Source: JAAZGD01 sp034003765 (lineage in GTDB: Bacteria > Bacillota > Clostridia > Peptostreptococcales > Anaerovoracaceae). From it: a stretch of 64,000 nucleotides of DNA. Every line of letters starts with the position of its first letter. Position 1 is the stretch's first letter. The DNA is taken from contig JAVEXZ010000002.1 in assembly GCA_034003765.1 (NCBI GenBank), positions 100,743 through 164,742 of the forward strand, read 5' to 3'. The translations under genes were made by a program, and so were the position numbers. The notes beneath the pieces were generated by a model that worked only from the letters and a program-made list of their open reading frames with translations, did no database searches and had not been told where the DNA came from. This document shows, piece by piece, positions 36,181-45,223 of this stretch.

Positions 36181-36331
36181 CACTACTACATTTAACACTA
36201 TTTCCCGGTTAAAATCAAGGACTTTAACCTATAAAAAAGTTAAATTTTCAGCTTTTTATGAAAAATTGTGTTATTTATTTAATTAATCTCAATTGTATAT
36301 TGAATACATGGACTTTATAGGTCAAAATTAA

Positions 36332-37114
36332 TTAAATCCATTTAATATCTGGGTCTTTTTTTCTAGATGGAATATGTAGATACTCCTCATTTTTAGGGTA
36401 TCCGATCATTAAAGCTGTAAAGACCTTTTCCTCCTCATTAAGTCCAAGCTTTTCTTTTATGTAGGGAACTACATTTGATAGCCTTGCAAAATATCCTGCC
36501 CAGCAGGTTCCAATACCTCTTGCTTGTAAAAAAAGTTCTGCAGTATGGGTTTCTAAAGCAATATCTACGGTGGGATTGATGGCTTTAGAAGATCCATAAC
36601 CTACCAGTATTGTGTTGGCGGTTCCGAAAACTACATTTCTACCTGCAGCATATTCCTGTGCAATTTCAGGAGAAATGTTTTCTTGACCCGTGTAGTTTAT
36701 TATCTCTTCCATCATCTGCTTTATAATCTGGAGGTCATCAATAACAATCCACTTGGCAGGTCTTTGGTTTTTTGCACTAGGGGCATATGATGCAAGCCAG
36801 AGGGCTTCTTCCAGCAAATCCTTAGGGACCTTCCTCTCATCAAAACTTCTATAAGAACGTCGTTGAAGTAAAAGACTATTTAGGGCTTTTGGAAACTCTC
36901 CCTTAAGATCTACAACCTCTCGGTCTAATAGGCCCGGCCGGTCGTGGAAGTCTATTGCCTTTTCAGGGCAAGCAGCACCACAGTGCATACAATCAAGACA
37001 CTTTTTTTGGGGGTCAAGTTGTGGCTTGCCATCTTTGTTAATCATAACGTTAAAAGGACAAACCTCCACACATAGCATACATTGGATGCATCGTTCTCTA
37101 TTTATTATAACCAT
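36332..37114 (-). CDS. Ferredoxin-nitroreductase fusion protein
   Basis: A 260-residue protein. Residues 1-52 form a 2[4Fe-4S] ferredoxin domain (Cys9, 12, 15, 19 and Cys39, 42, 45, 49). The rest is a nitroreductase-fold FMN domain, with RRSYRSFDERKVP and ASYAPSAKNQRPAKW binding FMN. Such fusions are common in anaerobes and pass ferredoxin electrons to an unknown acceptor. It lies 213 bases upstream of bcd on the same strand. It may be expressed separately, since the Rex-like site sits between them. Confidence 0.9.
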   Translation of the reverse strand: MVIINRERCIQCMLCVEVCPFNVMINKDGKPQLDPQKKCLDCMHCGAACPEKAIDFHDRPGLLDREVVDLKGEFPKALNSLLLQRRSYRSFDERKVPKDLLEEALWLASYAPSAKNQRPAKWIVIDDLQIIKQMMEEIINYTGQENISPEIAQEYAAGRNVVFGTANTILVGYGSSKAINPTVDIALETHTAELFLQARGIGTCWAGYFARLSNVVPYIKEKLGLNEEEKVFTALMIGYPKNEEYLHIPSRKKDPDIKWI

Positions 37115-37200
37115 TTATTCCCTCCTCTTTATCTTTCTTCCTATCTGCAATTTACTATTTGCCTTTAGACTCTTTTGGTCGACCACAAGTTTCATAAAAT

Positions 37201-38391
37201 TTAGGGCCTAATTTCTATAACCTTTAGACTTGCCATTACATCTTTTGTAATTTCTAAAATATCCAGCAACTTCTCAGATTCTAATATGTCTTTTAGAAGA
37301 GGACGGGTAACAGGATGTTCTGGCATAAAAACTGTGCAACAATCTTCAAAAGGTTCTATGGAAGTTTCAAATGTTCCAATTTCCTGTGCTTTAGCCATTA
37401 TATCCACTTTATCAAAAGCAATTAGGGGCCGCATTACAGGGATCCTTACTGCAGCATCTGTTACAACAAGCCCCCCTGCGGTTTGGCTGGCCACTTGACC
37501 CAAATTTTCCCCTGTTACAAGAAAGTCGCAGCCCTTATTTTTTGCTAAATCTTCTCCGATTCTCATCATGAACCTTCGGACTAATAGGGTGCTTTCATCT
37601 TGGGGGCAATTCTTGAAGATTTCCTCTTGAGCTGGCAGCAGGTTAATAACATTAATCCTAAACTTACCAATATACTGAGATAGGATTTTACCAAGCCTTT
37701 CTACTTTGTCTAGTGCTCTTTCTGATGTATATGGATAACTATGAAAATGAACCGCTTCTATTGTCATTCCTCTCTTAGCCATCATATAGGCTGCAACAGG
37801 AGAATCAATGCCCCCAGATAGTAGGACCATACCCTTACCATTAGTCCCTAGGGGCAATCCCCCTTGAGTCATAATTTTGTCTCCGTAAATATAGGTTCTA
37901 TCAGTTCTAACATCAACATATAAGAGGCAGTCAGGATTGTGAACATCCACACTTAAAACTTTACAGCCCTTTAGTATTTTACCTCCAACCATTCTTGCTA
38001 TTTCCGGGGAGAGTATGGGATAATCTTTATCTGACCTCTTAGCCTCTACCTTAAAGGTTTTTATGGCTCTTTTATTTATTAAATCTAGCATATACTCCAC
38101 TGCTGCTGCTTCTATACTCTCTATATCCCTATCTGCTTCAACGGCATGGCTAATAGACTCAACTCCAAAAACTTTTGAAAGCTGGTTAATTATATCTTTT
38201 AGGGGCGCTTCCTTGGGGGCCCTTAAAAAAATTAGGCCCTGGTGCCTCTTTATATCCACCTTGCCATACTTTGTGAATCTACCTGTCTGGATTCTTACTC
38301 TCTCTACAAGAGCTCTTTCAAAATATGGTTTGTTTTTACCTTTTAGGGCAGTCTCACCACATCGTAAAATCAGTATGTTTTCTTCGTTCAT
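37201..38391 (-). CDS. thiI: tRNA 4-thiouridine synthase ThiI
   Basis: A 396-residue ThiI. An N-terminal ferredoxin-like domain is followed by a THUMP domain (about 60-165) and a PP-loop ATPase domain with LSGGIDSPVA (192-198). The conserved CTVFMPEHP stretch is near the C-terminus. It makes s4U8 in tRNA. The rhodanese domain of the E. coli type is absent, as in most Firmicutes. The ATG at 38389-38391 lies just after AGGAGG; an upstream TTG reading is less likely. It follows nifS by 11 bases, matching the known NifS-ThiI sulfur relay. Confidence 0.95.
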   Translation of the reverse strand: MNEENILILRCGETALKGKNKPYFERALVERVRIQTGRFTKYGKVDIKRHQGLIFLRAPKEAPLKDIINQLSKVFGVESISHAVEADRDIESIEAAAVEYMLDLINKRAIKTFKVEAKRSDKDYPILSPEIARMVGGKILKGCKVLSVDVHNPDCLLYVDVRTDRTYIYGDKIMTQGGLPLGTNGKGMVLLSGGIDSPVAAYMMAKRGMTIEAVHFHSYPYTSERALDKVERLGKILSQYIGKFRINVINLLPAQEEIFKNCPQDESTLLVRRFMMRIGEDLAKNKGCDFLVTGENLGQVASQTAGGLVVTDAAVRIPVMRPLIAFDKVDIMAKAQEIGTFETSIEPFEDCCTVFMPEHPVTRPLLKDILESEKLLDILEITKDVMASLKVIEIRP

Positions 38392-38402
38392 CCTTCCTCC
38401 TG

Positions 38403-39575
38403 TCAAAAGCTTTTTAAGCTCCTCATCCTCAAGACTGCCTTCTTTAGCCTCTCTATTGTATAGTCCATTTCTTCAATTGTATTAAATTCACCAAAGGAAA
38501 ATCTAATGGCCCCTTGAATCTCTTCTTTTGTCTTCCCCATTGCTAGAAGAACCGAACTCTCTCCGCTTCTCTTAGATGAACAAGCAGCACCAGTAGAAAC
38601 GTAAATTCCATCTTCCTCTAAGAAATGGAGTAATACTTCACCCCTTATTCCCAAAAAACTTATATTCAAAATACTGGGTGCATATAAATCTTCTTCTAAT
38701 CCACCATTTACCACCATATCTAAAATTTCTTCCTTTAAACCCTTATGGAAATAGTTTTTGATAGTTCTAAGTTTCTCAATTCTAAAGGCTTCTTCTTGTA
38801 ACCCCTTTTGGCAAGCGGTTCCAAAACCTACAATTCCAGGAACATTCTGGGTACCTGAACGAAATCCCCTCTCTTGTTCTCCACCCAGAATATAGGGGGG
38901 AAGACTAAAACCTTTTCGAATATATAAGGCGCCTATTCCCTTTGGACCATGAATTTTGTGGGCAGAAACACTCATCAAATCTAAGTTCGTTGGTAAGGAG
39001 ACCTTGCCTAATCCTTGAACCCCATCACTATGAACTCGCACCTCAGTTTTGTTTTTTACGTTAAATTCTTTAACCCTCTCAGAAATCTCTTCTAAGGGAA
39101 ATATTGAACCAATTTCGTTGTTTACAAGCATTATTGTAACCAAGACAGTTTTTTCGTCTAAAGCCTCATCAAATTCTTTTAAGTCTATCCTACATTCCCT
39201 GTCTACTGAAAGTCTTACTATATCCCAGCCTTCTTGTTCAAGGGAATCGAGAGCTTTCATAACAGCAGGGTGTTCCACTTTACTGGTAATGATTTTACGG
39301 CCAGATCCAGACCACTTCTTGTATTTTTTTGCAACTCCAAAAATGGCCGCATTATCGGCCTCAGTCCCTCCCGAAGTAAAGAAAATCTCTTCTTTTTTAG
39401 CATTCATAGAATCAGCTACTTCTTGTCTAGCTAGATCTACTGCTTTTTCTGCTTCTAGCCCCATTCTATGAAGGGAGCCTGGATTACCATAATCCAAGCT
39501 CATAAAATGAATCATCTTTTCCGTTACTTGATCATATTGTCTTGTTGTGGCACTGTTATCTAAATATATTTTCAT
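38403..39575 (-). CDS. nifS: Cysteine desulfurase (NifS/IscS type)
   Basis: A 390-residue PLP enzyme that takes sulfur from cysteine. The PLP lysine is Lys207 (SVSAHKIHGPKG). The active-site cysteine is Cys332 (STGAACSSKR), on the mobile loop typical of the NifS/IscS group. I start at MKIYLDNSATT (39573-39575), the usual family N-terminus, although its ribosome site is poor. A TTG 17 codons upstream overlaps the previous stop as TTGA and could be a coupled start. It is next to thiI, so it probably supplies sulfur for s4U and maybe for Fe-S clusters. Confidence 0.94.
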   Translation of the reverse strand: MKIYLDNSATTRQYDQVTEKMIHFMSLDYGNPGSLHRMGLEAEKAVDLARQEVADSMNAKKEEIFFTSGGTEADNAAIFGVAKKYKKWSGSGRKIITSKVEHPAVMKALDSLEQEGWDIVRLSVDRECRIDLKEFDEALDEKTVLVTIMLVNNEIGSIFPLEEISERVKEFNVKNKTEVRVHSDGVQGLGKVSLPTNLDLMSVSAHKIHGPKGIGALYIRKGFSLPPYILGGEQERGFRSGTQNVPGIVGFGTACQKGLQEEAFRIEKLRTIKNYFHKGLKEEILDMVVNGGLEEDLYAPSILNISFLGIRGEVLLHFLEEDGIYVSTGAACSSKRSGESSVLLAMGKTKEEIQGAIRFSFGEFNTIEEMDYTIERLKKAVLRMRSLKSF

Positions 39576-39622
39576 AGCACTTTTATTGTACTCCAATGCT
39601 AAAGATTGAACAAGGCCTATTA

Positions 39623-40390
39623 TCAACCAAAGCTACACACAAAAGGCATTGAAAATTCTTGTTTGATTATCTTTGTTTCACCGAGTATATTTTCCCCAAT
39701 TCCTATTATTCTAAATGGTAAAACATCTCCACTTCTTTCATCCTCAAAGGATCCACTAGTAGAGAAATAAAAACTGTTTTCATTACCCTCTAACATCAAT
39801 TGTTCTATGGGTAGTTCGATAGTTTTTGCATAAGGCTTTTTCGTTTTTATCTCATCAAATAGCAGCTTTTGTATTTCCTTCTTTTCTCTGCTTTTATCCT
39901 GATTTTGCTTTGAATTGTAGGCTGTCAATTCTTTGCATTCACGATTGTATTTTTCTTTTTCCTCTTCACTTTTGTTGGTTATAACAGTTGGTCTAATTAA
40001 ATTTCTAGGAACTGCAAATTGCATCACCTTGCAGACCAAACGGTCCATAAAGACTTGGAAAATCATATATATATTTATGTCCCAAGCATGATCATCTTTG
40101 AAATCCAAAAGCCCCTTAACTGTAGCCATATAATATAGGTCATTATTCCCTATGGAGAAGTCATAGGTATCGATATAGAGATCTCCCCAGTATTTCCAGT
40201 CGCTAGCAAATAATTCTTTAATCTCTTCAACGGTTCTAAACCATTCACCATTATCAGTACCGATCAATTGGGATTCTATTCCTTCATCAAAGAAAGCATC
40301 GTAGATTTTATTTATATTTTTTTCATCTCTTTCAATATAACATTGCTGCATAATAGATAACATATCTTGTATTTGCCCTTTGTGATTCAT
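39623..40390 (-). CDS. NTF2/SnoaL-like domain protein, unknown function
   Basis: A 255-residue cytoplasmic protein. The N-terminal half (about 8-130) reads like a SnoaL/NTF2-like domain: a starting helix with YIERDEKNINKIYDAFF, then GEWFRTVEEIKELFASDWKYWGDLYID. The C-terminal half is lysine- and glutamate-rich and then strand-rich, and I do not recognise it. AAGGGGGAT precedes the ATG. It is the first gene before nifS and thiI, with a promoter of its own. A role in sulfur handling is only suggested by position. Confidence 0.78.
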   Translation of the reverse strand: MNHKGQIQDMLSIMQQCYIERDEKNINKIYDAFFDEGIESQLIGTDNGEWFRTVEEIKELFASDWKYWGDLYIDTYDFSIGNNDLYYMATVKGLLDFKDDHAWDINIYMIFQVFMDRLVCKVMQFAVPRNLIRPTVITNKSEEEKEKYNRECKELTAYNSKQNQDKSREKKEIQKLLFDEIKTKKPYAKTIELPIEQLMLEGNENSFYFSTSGSFEDERSGDVLPFRIIGIGENILGETKIIKQEFSMPFVCSFG

Positions 40391-40434
40391 CCTTAATCCC
40401 CCTTAATTGCTGTATAATGATAGCCCTTATTAAT

Positions 40435-40463
40435 AATATATGTGATTTTATTAGGGTTGGCAA
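40435..40463 (-). promoter_or_regulatory. Promoter of the NTF2-like/nifS/thiI operon
   Basis: Minus-strand TTGCCA (40458-40463), a 17-base spacer and TATATT (40435-40440), about 45 bases upstream of the first ATG. Confidence 0.6.
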
Positions 40464-40560
40464 ACAAAATGTTGGTAGGCCTCCAAAGTAAAAAGTTATG
40501 AATGCCGAGGCTCCTCTTTTTTCAAGATTGTTTATAGGATGAGTGACTTTTTCTAGCCTC

Positions 40561-41844
40561 TTAGATTTTGTTGCTAGCAATATCTTTCCTAAAATAAATT
40601 CCTTGAAAGCTAATCCTATCTATATTATGGTAAACATTTCTTCTTGCTTCTTCTATATTTCCACCTAGGCCACTTATGGACAGGACTCTGCCACCATTTG
40701 TAAGTAGTAGAGGAATACCTGATCCACTATCCTTATTAAGCCCTAATTTCGTTGCCCCATGAAAGACAAGTATTTCGGCATCAAGATCACCTAGTCCTTT
40801 AATTTCTCTCCCTATAATAGGCTTACTTGGGTAACCTTGTGAAACAAGGTTAACTGTAACACAAAATCTATCATCCCACTCTAATTTTATTTCACCCAGT
40901 CTATTTTCTACCGTAGCTAATAAAACCTCTAGTAGATCATTTTTCATTCTTGGCAGTAGGGATTGAGTTTCTGGATCTCCAAAACGATTATTAAACTCAA
41001 TTACCTTTGGCCCATCCTTTGTAATCATAAGCCCTATAAATAACAAGCCTTTGAAATCCAAGCCATCTTCTTGGAGACCTTTCAAAGTAGGCAGAAATAT
41101 ATCAGTATTTATCCTTTGCCAAAGATTTCTATCAAAGAGATTGTTGGGAGAATAACTGCCCATTCCTCCTGTATTTTCTCCTTTGTCATGGTCATTAATT
41201 CGTTTGTAATCTTGGCAAGAGTCCATAGGCAGTATTGTATCTTTATCAACAAAACAAAGGGCCGATGTTTCCACTCCCTCTAAGTACTCCTCAACCACTA
41301 TCTTATCTCCTGCAGAGCCGAAAATCCTTTGACCCATAAGAGCTTCAATAGCCGCCTGCGCTGTCATTTCATCTTGGGCTATAATAACCCCTTTGCCAGC
41401 TGCTAGCCCATCAGCCTTAATTACCATGGGGTAACCAAAAACCCCTATATTAGCTAGGCAATCTTCCTTGTTGTTGTATTCCCTATACATAGCGGTTGGG
41501 ATAGTGTGACGGGCCAGGAAGGCCTTTGTGAAGCTCTTGCTTGCCTCTAACTGAGAACACTTCTTGTTAGGTCCAAAGCTCTTTATCCCCAACTCCTCTA
41601 AACTATCCACAAGGCCAAGAGATAGGGGGACTTCAGGACCAATTACCACTAGGTCGATTTTCTCTTCCCTTGCAAATAAGCAAAGCCCTTCTATGTCATC
41701 AGACTCTATTTCAATACAAGTGGCCACTTTTGCGATACCGGCATTGCCTGGAGCGCAAAATAAGGAAGATAAGCCTTGGCTTTGCTTTAACTTCCAACAA
41801 AGGGCGTGCTCACGGCCACCAGATCCCACAACCAGTACTCTCAT
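40561..41844 (-). CDS. purD: Phosphoribosylamine-glycine ligase (GAR synthetase)
   Basis: A 427-residue ATP-grasp enzyme for step 2 of purine synthesis. The N-terminal VLVVGSGGREHALCWKL signature, the GPNKKCSQLEASKSF loop and the ATP-grasp EFNNRFGDPE motif are intact. It is the last gene of the pur operon, separated from purH by a repeat-filled 233-base spacer. Its ribosome site (GGTAGGA) sits at the end of that repeat array, so changes in the repeats might affect its expression. Confidence 0.95.
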   Translation of the reverse strand: MRVLVVGSGGREHALCWKLKQSQGLSSLFCAPGNAGIAKVATCIEIESDDIEGLCLFAREEKIDLVVIGPEVPLSLGLVDSLEELGIKSFGPNKKCSQLEASKSFTKAFLARHTIPTAMYREYNNKEDCLANIGVFGYPMVIKADGLAAGKGVIIAQDEMTAQAAIEALMGQRIFGSAGDKIVVEEYLEGVETSALCFVDKDTILPMDSCQDYKRINDHDKGENTGGMGSYSPNNLFDRNLWQRINTDIFLPTLKGLQEDGLDFKGLLFIGLMITKDGPKVIEFNNRFGDPETQSLLPRMKNDLLEVLLATVENRLGEIKLEWDDRFCVTVNLVSQGYPSKPIIGREIKGLGDLDAEILVFHGATKLGLNKDSGSGIPLLLTNGGRVLSISGLGGNIEEARRNVYHNIDRISFQGIYFRKDIASNKI

Positions 41845-41852
41845 TCCTACCC

Positions 41853-42070
41853 CCCGATTCTTTTGAATAACTCTTTAATACAGTTCTCTTTCAAGACTCT
41901 TCCCCCGAATCTTTTGAATAACTCTTAAACATAGTTCTCTTTCAAGACTCTTCTCCCGAATCTTTTGAATAACTCTTTAATACAATTCTCTTTCAAGACT
42001 CTTCTCCCGAATCTTTTGAATAACTCTTAAACATAGTTCTCTTTCCAGACTCTTCTCCCGATTCTTTAGT
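41853..42070 (-). repeat. 51-bp tandem repeat array between purH and purD
   Basis: Four full copies of a 51-bp unit start at 41853, 41904, 41955 and 42006, and a partial copy starts at 42057. Copies 1 and 3 share one variant of the centre (CTCTTTAATACA) and copies 2 and 4 another (CTCTTAAACATA), so a 102-bp block was itself duplicated. On the transcribed strand copies 2 and 4 each contain a 13-codon ATG mini-ORF (41891-41932 and 41993-42034). Each repeat carries a GGGAGAAGAG purine run like a ribosome site. It fills the purH-purD intercistronic gap. Confidence 0.93.
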
Positions 42071-42077
42071 CCAACTC

Positions 42078-43664
42078 CTAATGCTTAAAGTGTCTTACCC
42101 CTGTAAATACCATAGCAATCCCAAGTTCATCAGCCCTCTTTATAGAGGTCTCATCCTTCATTGAACCTCCAGGCTGAATAATAGCCGTAATTCCCCCTAA
42201 AGCCGCCCTTTCAACGCAATCTTCAAAGGGGAAGAAAGCATCGGATGCAAGGACAGCTCCCTCTGTGCTTTCAAGAGCCTGGTTGAGAGCATGATCCACC
42301 GCCCATATTCGATTGACCTGGCCAGGACCTAGGCCAATTGTACGATAATCCTTAGCAACTACGATTCCGTTAGATTTAACATGCTTGACTACTTTCATAG
42401 CAAACTTCAATGACTCCATCTCTTCTTTTGTGGGAGATTTTTTTGTTACCACCCTAAAATCCTCTTCATCATAGGTCTTAATATCCCCTTCTTGAATCAA
42501 GAGGCCTCCAGAAATATTTTTCATTTCATAAGAGTCCGAAAGTCTAGAATTAAGAGTAGCTTTTGAAGTAAGGCCATCTCTTGAGTCAAGCCCATCTCTT
42601 GGGTAAAGATTATCCAACTTCAACAGGCGAATATTTTTTTTAGCGGTTAGAATTTCAAAAGCCTCTTCCTCATAATCAGGGGCTATAAGGATTTCAACAA
42701 ATATTTTGCTTATTTCACCAGCTGTGGCAACATCAACTTTTTGGTTTAGGGCTATTATCCCACCAAAAATAGAAACAGGATCACATTGGTAAGCTCCTTT
42801 ATAGGCTTCGTGCAAGGTCTTCCCTGTGGCAACTCCACATGGGTTTGCATGTTTTACTGCCACTACTGTTGGCTCTTTAAATTCCTTTAGTATCTCTAAA
42901 GCAGCATTAGCATCATTTATATTGTTAAAGGATAATTCTTTGCCATGTAATTGCACGGCACGTGTCAAAGCAGCCGCTTCTTCATATGTTTTCTTATAAT
43001 ACCAAGCTTTTTGGTGGGGGTTTTCACCATAGCGTAAGTCTTGAATTTTTTCATAGGTGAATGTAGGATTATCAGGTAATTCCTTGCCAATACGTCTTCT
43101 CAAATAATCGGAAATCCAAGTGTCATAGGCTGCCGTATGTTCAAATACTTTTAGGGCTAATTCATACTTTACATCTTCACTAACACTTCCAGCTTCACCA
43201 AGCTTGTCCAAAATCATCCTGTAATCTCTAGGGTCACACAATACAATAACATCCCGATAATTCTTTGCAGCAGACCTAAGCATGGTAGGGCCACCAATGT
43301 CAATGTTCTCTATGGCCATCTCTAATGTAGCATCTGGGTTTTGTATTGTTTCTTTGAAGGGATATAGATTTACTACAACAAAATCTATAGGATCAATTTC
43401 TAGTTCCTTAATTCTCTTCATATGTTCTTGATTGTCTCTTCTTGCTAATAGTCCCCCATGAATTTTAGGATGAAGGGTTTTTACCCGGCCATCCAAGCAT
43501 TCAGGAAATCCTGTAACATCAGAAACTCCTCTTACAGTCACACCATTATCTTCTAGGGTCTTAAGAGTTCCACCAGTAGAAATAATTTCAACCCCATGGG
43601 CAACTAATCCTTTTGCAAATTCTACTATTCCTTCTTTATTTGATACGCTTATCAAAGCTCTCAT
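42078..43664 (-). CDS. purH: Bifunctional AICAR formyltransferase / IMP cyclohydrolase
   Basis: A 528-residue PurH, close to the usual length. The N-terminal MGS-like cyclohydrolase domain starts RALISVSNKEGIVEFAKGL. The C-terminal formyltransferase domain contains FNNINDANAALEIL and the catalytic KHANPCGVATG. An inserted stretch near residues 355-380 (RDGLDSRDGLTSKATLNSRL) has a short internal repeat and looks lineage-specific. The two reactions finish IMP synthesis. It lies 16 bases downstream of the purF-like gene. Confidence 0.96.
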   Translation of the reverse strand: MRALISVSNKEGIVEFAKGLVAHGVEIISTGGTLKTLEDNGVTVRGVSDVTGFPECLDGRVKTLHPKIHGGLLARRDNQEHMKRIKELEIDPIDFVVVNLYPFKETIQNPDATLEMAIENIDIGGPTMLRSAAKNYRDVIVLCDPRDYRMILDKLGEAGSVSEDVKYELALKVFEHTAAYDTWISDYLRRRIGKELPDNPTFTYEKIQDLRYGENPHQKAWYYKKTYEEAAALTRAVQLHGKELSFNNINDANAALEILKEFKEPTVVAVKHANPCGVATGKTLHEAYKGAYQCDPVSIFGGIIALNQKVDVATAGEISKIFVEILIAPDYEEEAFEILTAKKNIRLLKLDNLYPRDGLDSRDGLTSKATLNSRLSDSYEMKNISGGLLIQEGDIKTYDEEDFRVVTKKSPTKEEMESLKFAMKVVKHVKSNGIVVAKDYRTIGLGPGQVNRIWAVDHALNQALESTEGAVLASDAFFPFEDCVERAALGGITAIIQPGGSMKDETSIKRADELGIAMVFTGVRHFKH

Positions 43665-43680
43665 TTACAATCTCCCTCCC

Positions 43681-45111
43681 CTACTCTTTTCCATTCCAAC
43701 AGTATGTGCAAAGCTTGCAAGAATCAAGCCCCACAGCCTCGATTACATCTTCTAACATTTGGAATTTCAAACTTACAAATCCTAGTTTTTTACAAATAGT
43801 ATCAATCATAACTTTATGCCTTTTGGAAGAAGAATCAAGGTACTCCTCTAATATCCCCCGGGTAATCTCTACAGGACTTAATTCTTCAATTTCACAAATT
43901 GTTCTTCTAGTTATAAGGTCCATATCATTCACAGACCTTGAAAAATTCAAATACTTGCAAGCAAACATAATGGGCGGACATGCAGATCTTACATGAATAT
44001 CCTTGGCCCCATTATCATACAAATATTTGGCAGTTTCAGATAATTGAGTCCCTCTAACAATTGAGTCATCAACAAGAATAAATTTTTTGTCCTTTATCAT
44101 TTCAAAGACGGGAATAAGCTTCATCCTTGCAATAAGCTCTCTGTTCTTCTGTTTTTGAAGCATAAAGCTTCTGGGCCAAGTGGGAGTATATTTAATAAGT
44201 GGTCTTGAATATGGTATTTTTGAACGATTTGAATACCCCAAAGCATGGGCTACTCCACTGTCTGGGACACCTGCAACATAATCAACATCCGAGGAAGAAA
44301 TCTCCCCAGCATCCCTATCCGCAAGAAGCCCCCCATTATTATATCTCATACACTCTACATTGACACCTTCATATGTTGATGTTGTGTATCCAAAGTAGGA
44401 CCATAGAAATGTGCATATTCTCATTTTTTCCAAAGGCTCACGAATTGTTTTTATATTGTCTGAAGTTACAAATACAATTTCACCAGGACCTAGTTCTTTA
44501 ATTTTTCTATAGCCTAGGTTAATAAAAGCGAAGGATTCTGAGGCAGCACAATAGGCCCCATCTTTTTCACCAATAATCATAGGCGTCCTACCCAACTTAT
44601 CCCTAGAAGCATAAAGCCCTTCCTTAGTTAAGATTAATATTGTTGCCGAACCATCAATTCGGTCTTGAGCAAACTCAATACCTTCAGCTATATCTTTGCC
44701 CCGAGAAACTAGCATGGCTACCAGCTCAGTATTGTTTATTTCTCCGTCGTTCATTGCCATAAACTGCATAGAGCCTTGCTGGAATAATTCCTCTACCAAT
44801 TCGCACTTATTGTTAATTCGCCCTACAGTTCCAATCGCATATTCTCCTTGTTTGCTTAGAATAGTAAGAGGTTGAGGGTCTCCATCACTAATACATCCTA
44901 TCCCCATTTTACCCTTCAATTCATCAATTTCTCCTGCAAACTTTGTTCTAAATGGAGAGTTTTCTATATTATGGATACTCCGCCTAAACCCTCCTTCCCC
45001 ATATACACACAGCCCACCTCTTTTTGTACCAAGATGTGAATGGTAATCAGTACAAAAAAACAAATCCTCTACACAATCTGCTTTTGATACTACCCCTGCT
45101 AATCCCCCCAT
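43681..45111 (-). CDS. purF: PurF-like amidophosphoribosyltransferase lacking the N-terminal nucleophile Cys
   Basis: A 476-residue PurF homologue in the pur operon. The phosphoribosyltransferase domain is intact, with the PRPP loop ILVDDSIVRGTQ. The C-terminal cysteine motif CKLCTYC suggests an Fe-S cluster like that of the Bacillus enzyme. The glutaminase domain starts Met-Gly-Gly-Leu-Ala-Gly-Val where active PurF has Cys-Gly-x-x-Gly, so Gly2 replaces the catalytic cysteine. A stop codon lies three codons upstream, which excludes a propeptide with Cys. AGGAG precedes the ATG. It may use free ammonia or another amidotransferase, or be regulatory. I recall similar proteins in other Clostridia. 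Confidence 0.88.
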   Translation of the reverse strand: MGGLAGVVSKADCVEDLFFCTDYHSHLGTKRGGLCVYGEGGFRRSIHNIENSPFRTKFAGEIDELKGKMGIGCISDGDPQPLTILSKQGEYAIGTVGRINNKCELVEELFQQGSMQFMAMNDGEINNTELVAMLVSRGKDIAEGIEFAQDRIDGSATILILTKEGLYASRDKLGRTPMIIGEKDGAYCAASESFAFINLGYRKIKELGPGEIVFVTSDNIKTIREPLEKMRICTFLWSYFGYTTSTYEGVNVECMRYNNGGLLADRDAGEISSSDVDYVAGVPDSGVAHALGYSNRSKIPYSRPLIKYTPTWPRSFMLQKQKNRELIARMKLIPVFEMIKDKKFILVDDSIVRGTQLSETAKYLYDNGAKDIHVRSACPPIMFACKYLNFSRSVNDMDLITRRTICEIEELSPVEITRGILEEYLDSSSKRHKVMIDTICKKLGFVSLKFQMLEDVIEAVGLDSCKLCTYCWNGKE

Positions 45112-45223
45112 TAATATCTCCTATAATCCAATTATCCTTTTTGAAAATGGCCAGATTATATTTTCCTTTCTTTATATTTCTTGGGCAATTTACTCAAAAC
45201 CCATTAGTGCTATCTTGTATGGT

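Noticed and set aside
40332..40580. 82-codon minus-strand open frame between purD and the NTF2-like gene
   Set aside because: It overlaps the promoter and the start of the NTF2-like gene and has no ribosome site or recognisable motif.
41853..42070. CRISPR array
   Set aside because: The copies are directly adjacent with a 51-bp period and no unique spacers, and there are no cas genes.
43681..45111. purF as a decayed pseudogene
   Set aside because: The frame is open over 476 codons, the ribosome site is good, and the PRPP loop and C-terminal cysteines are conserved.
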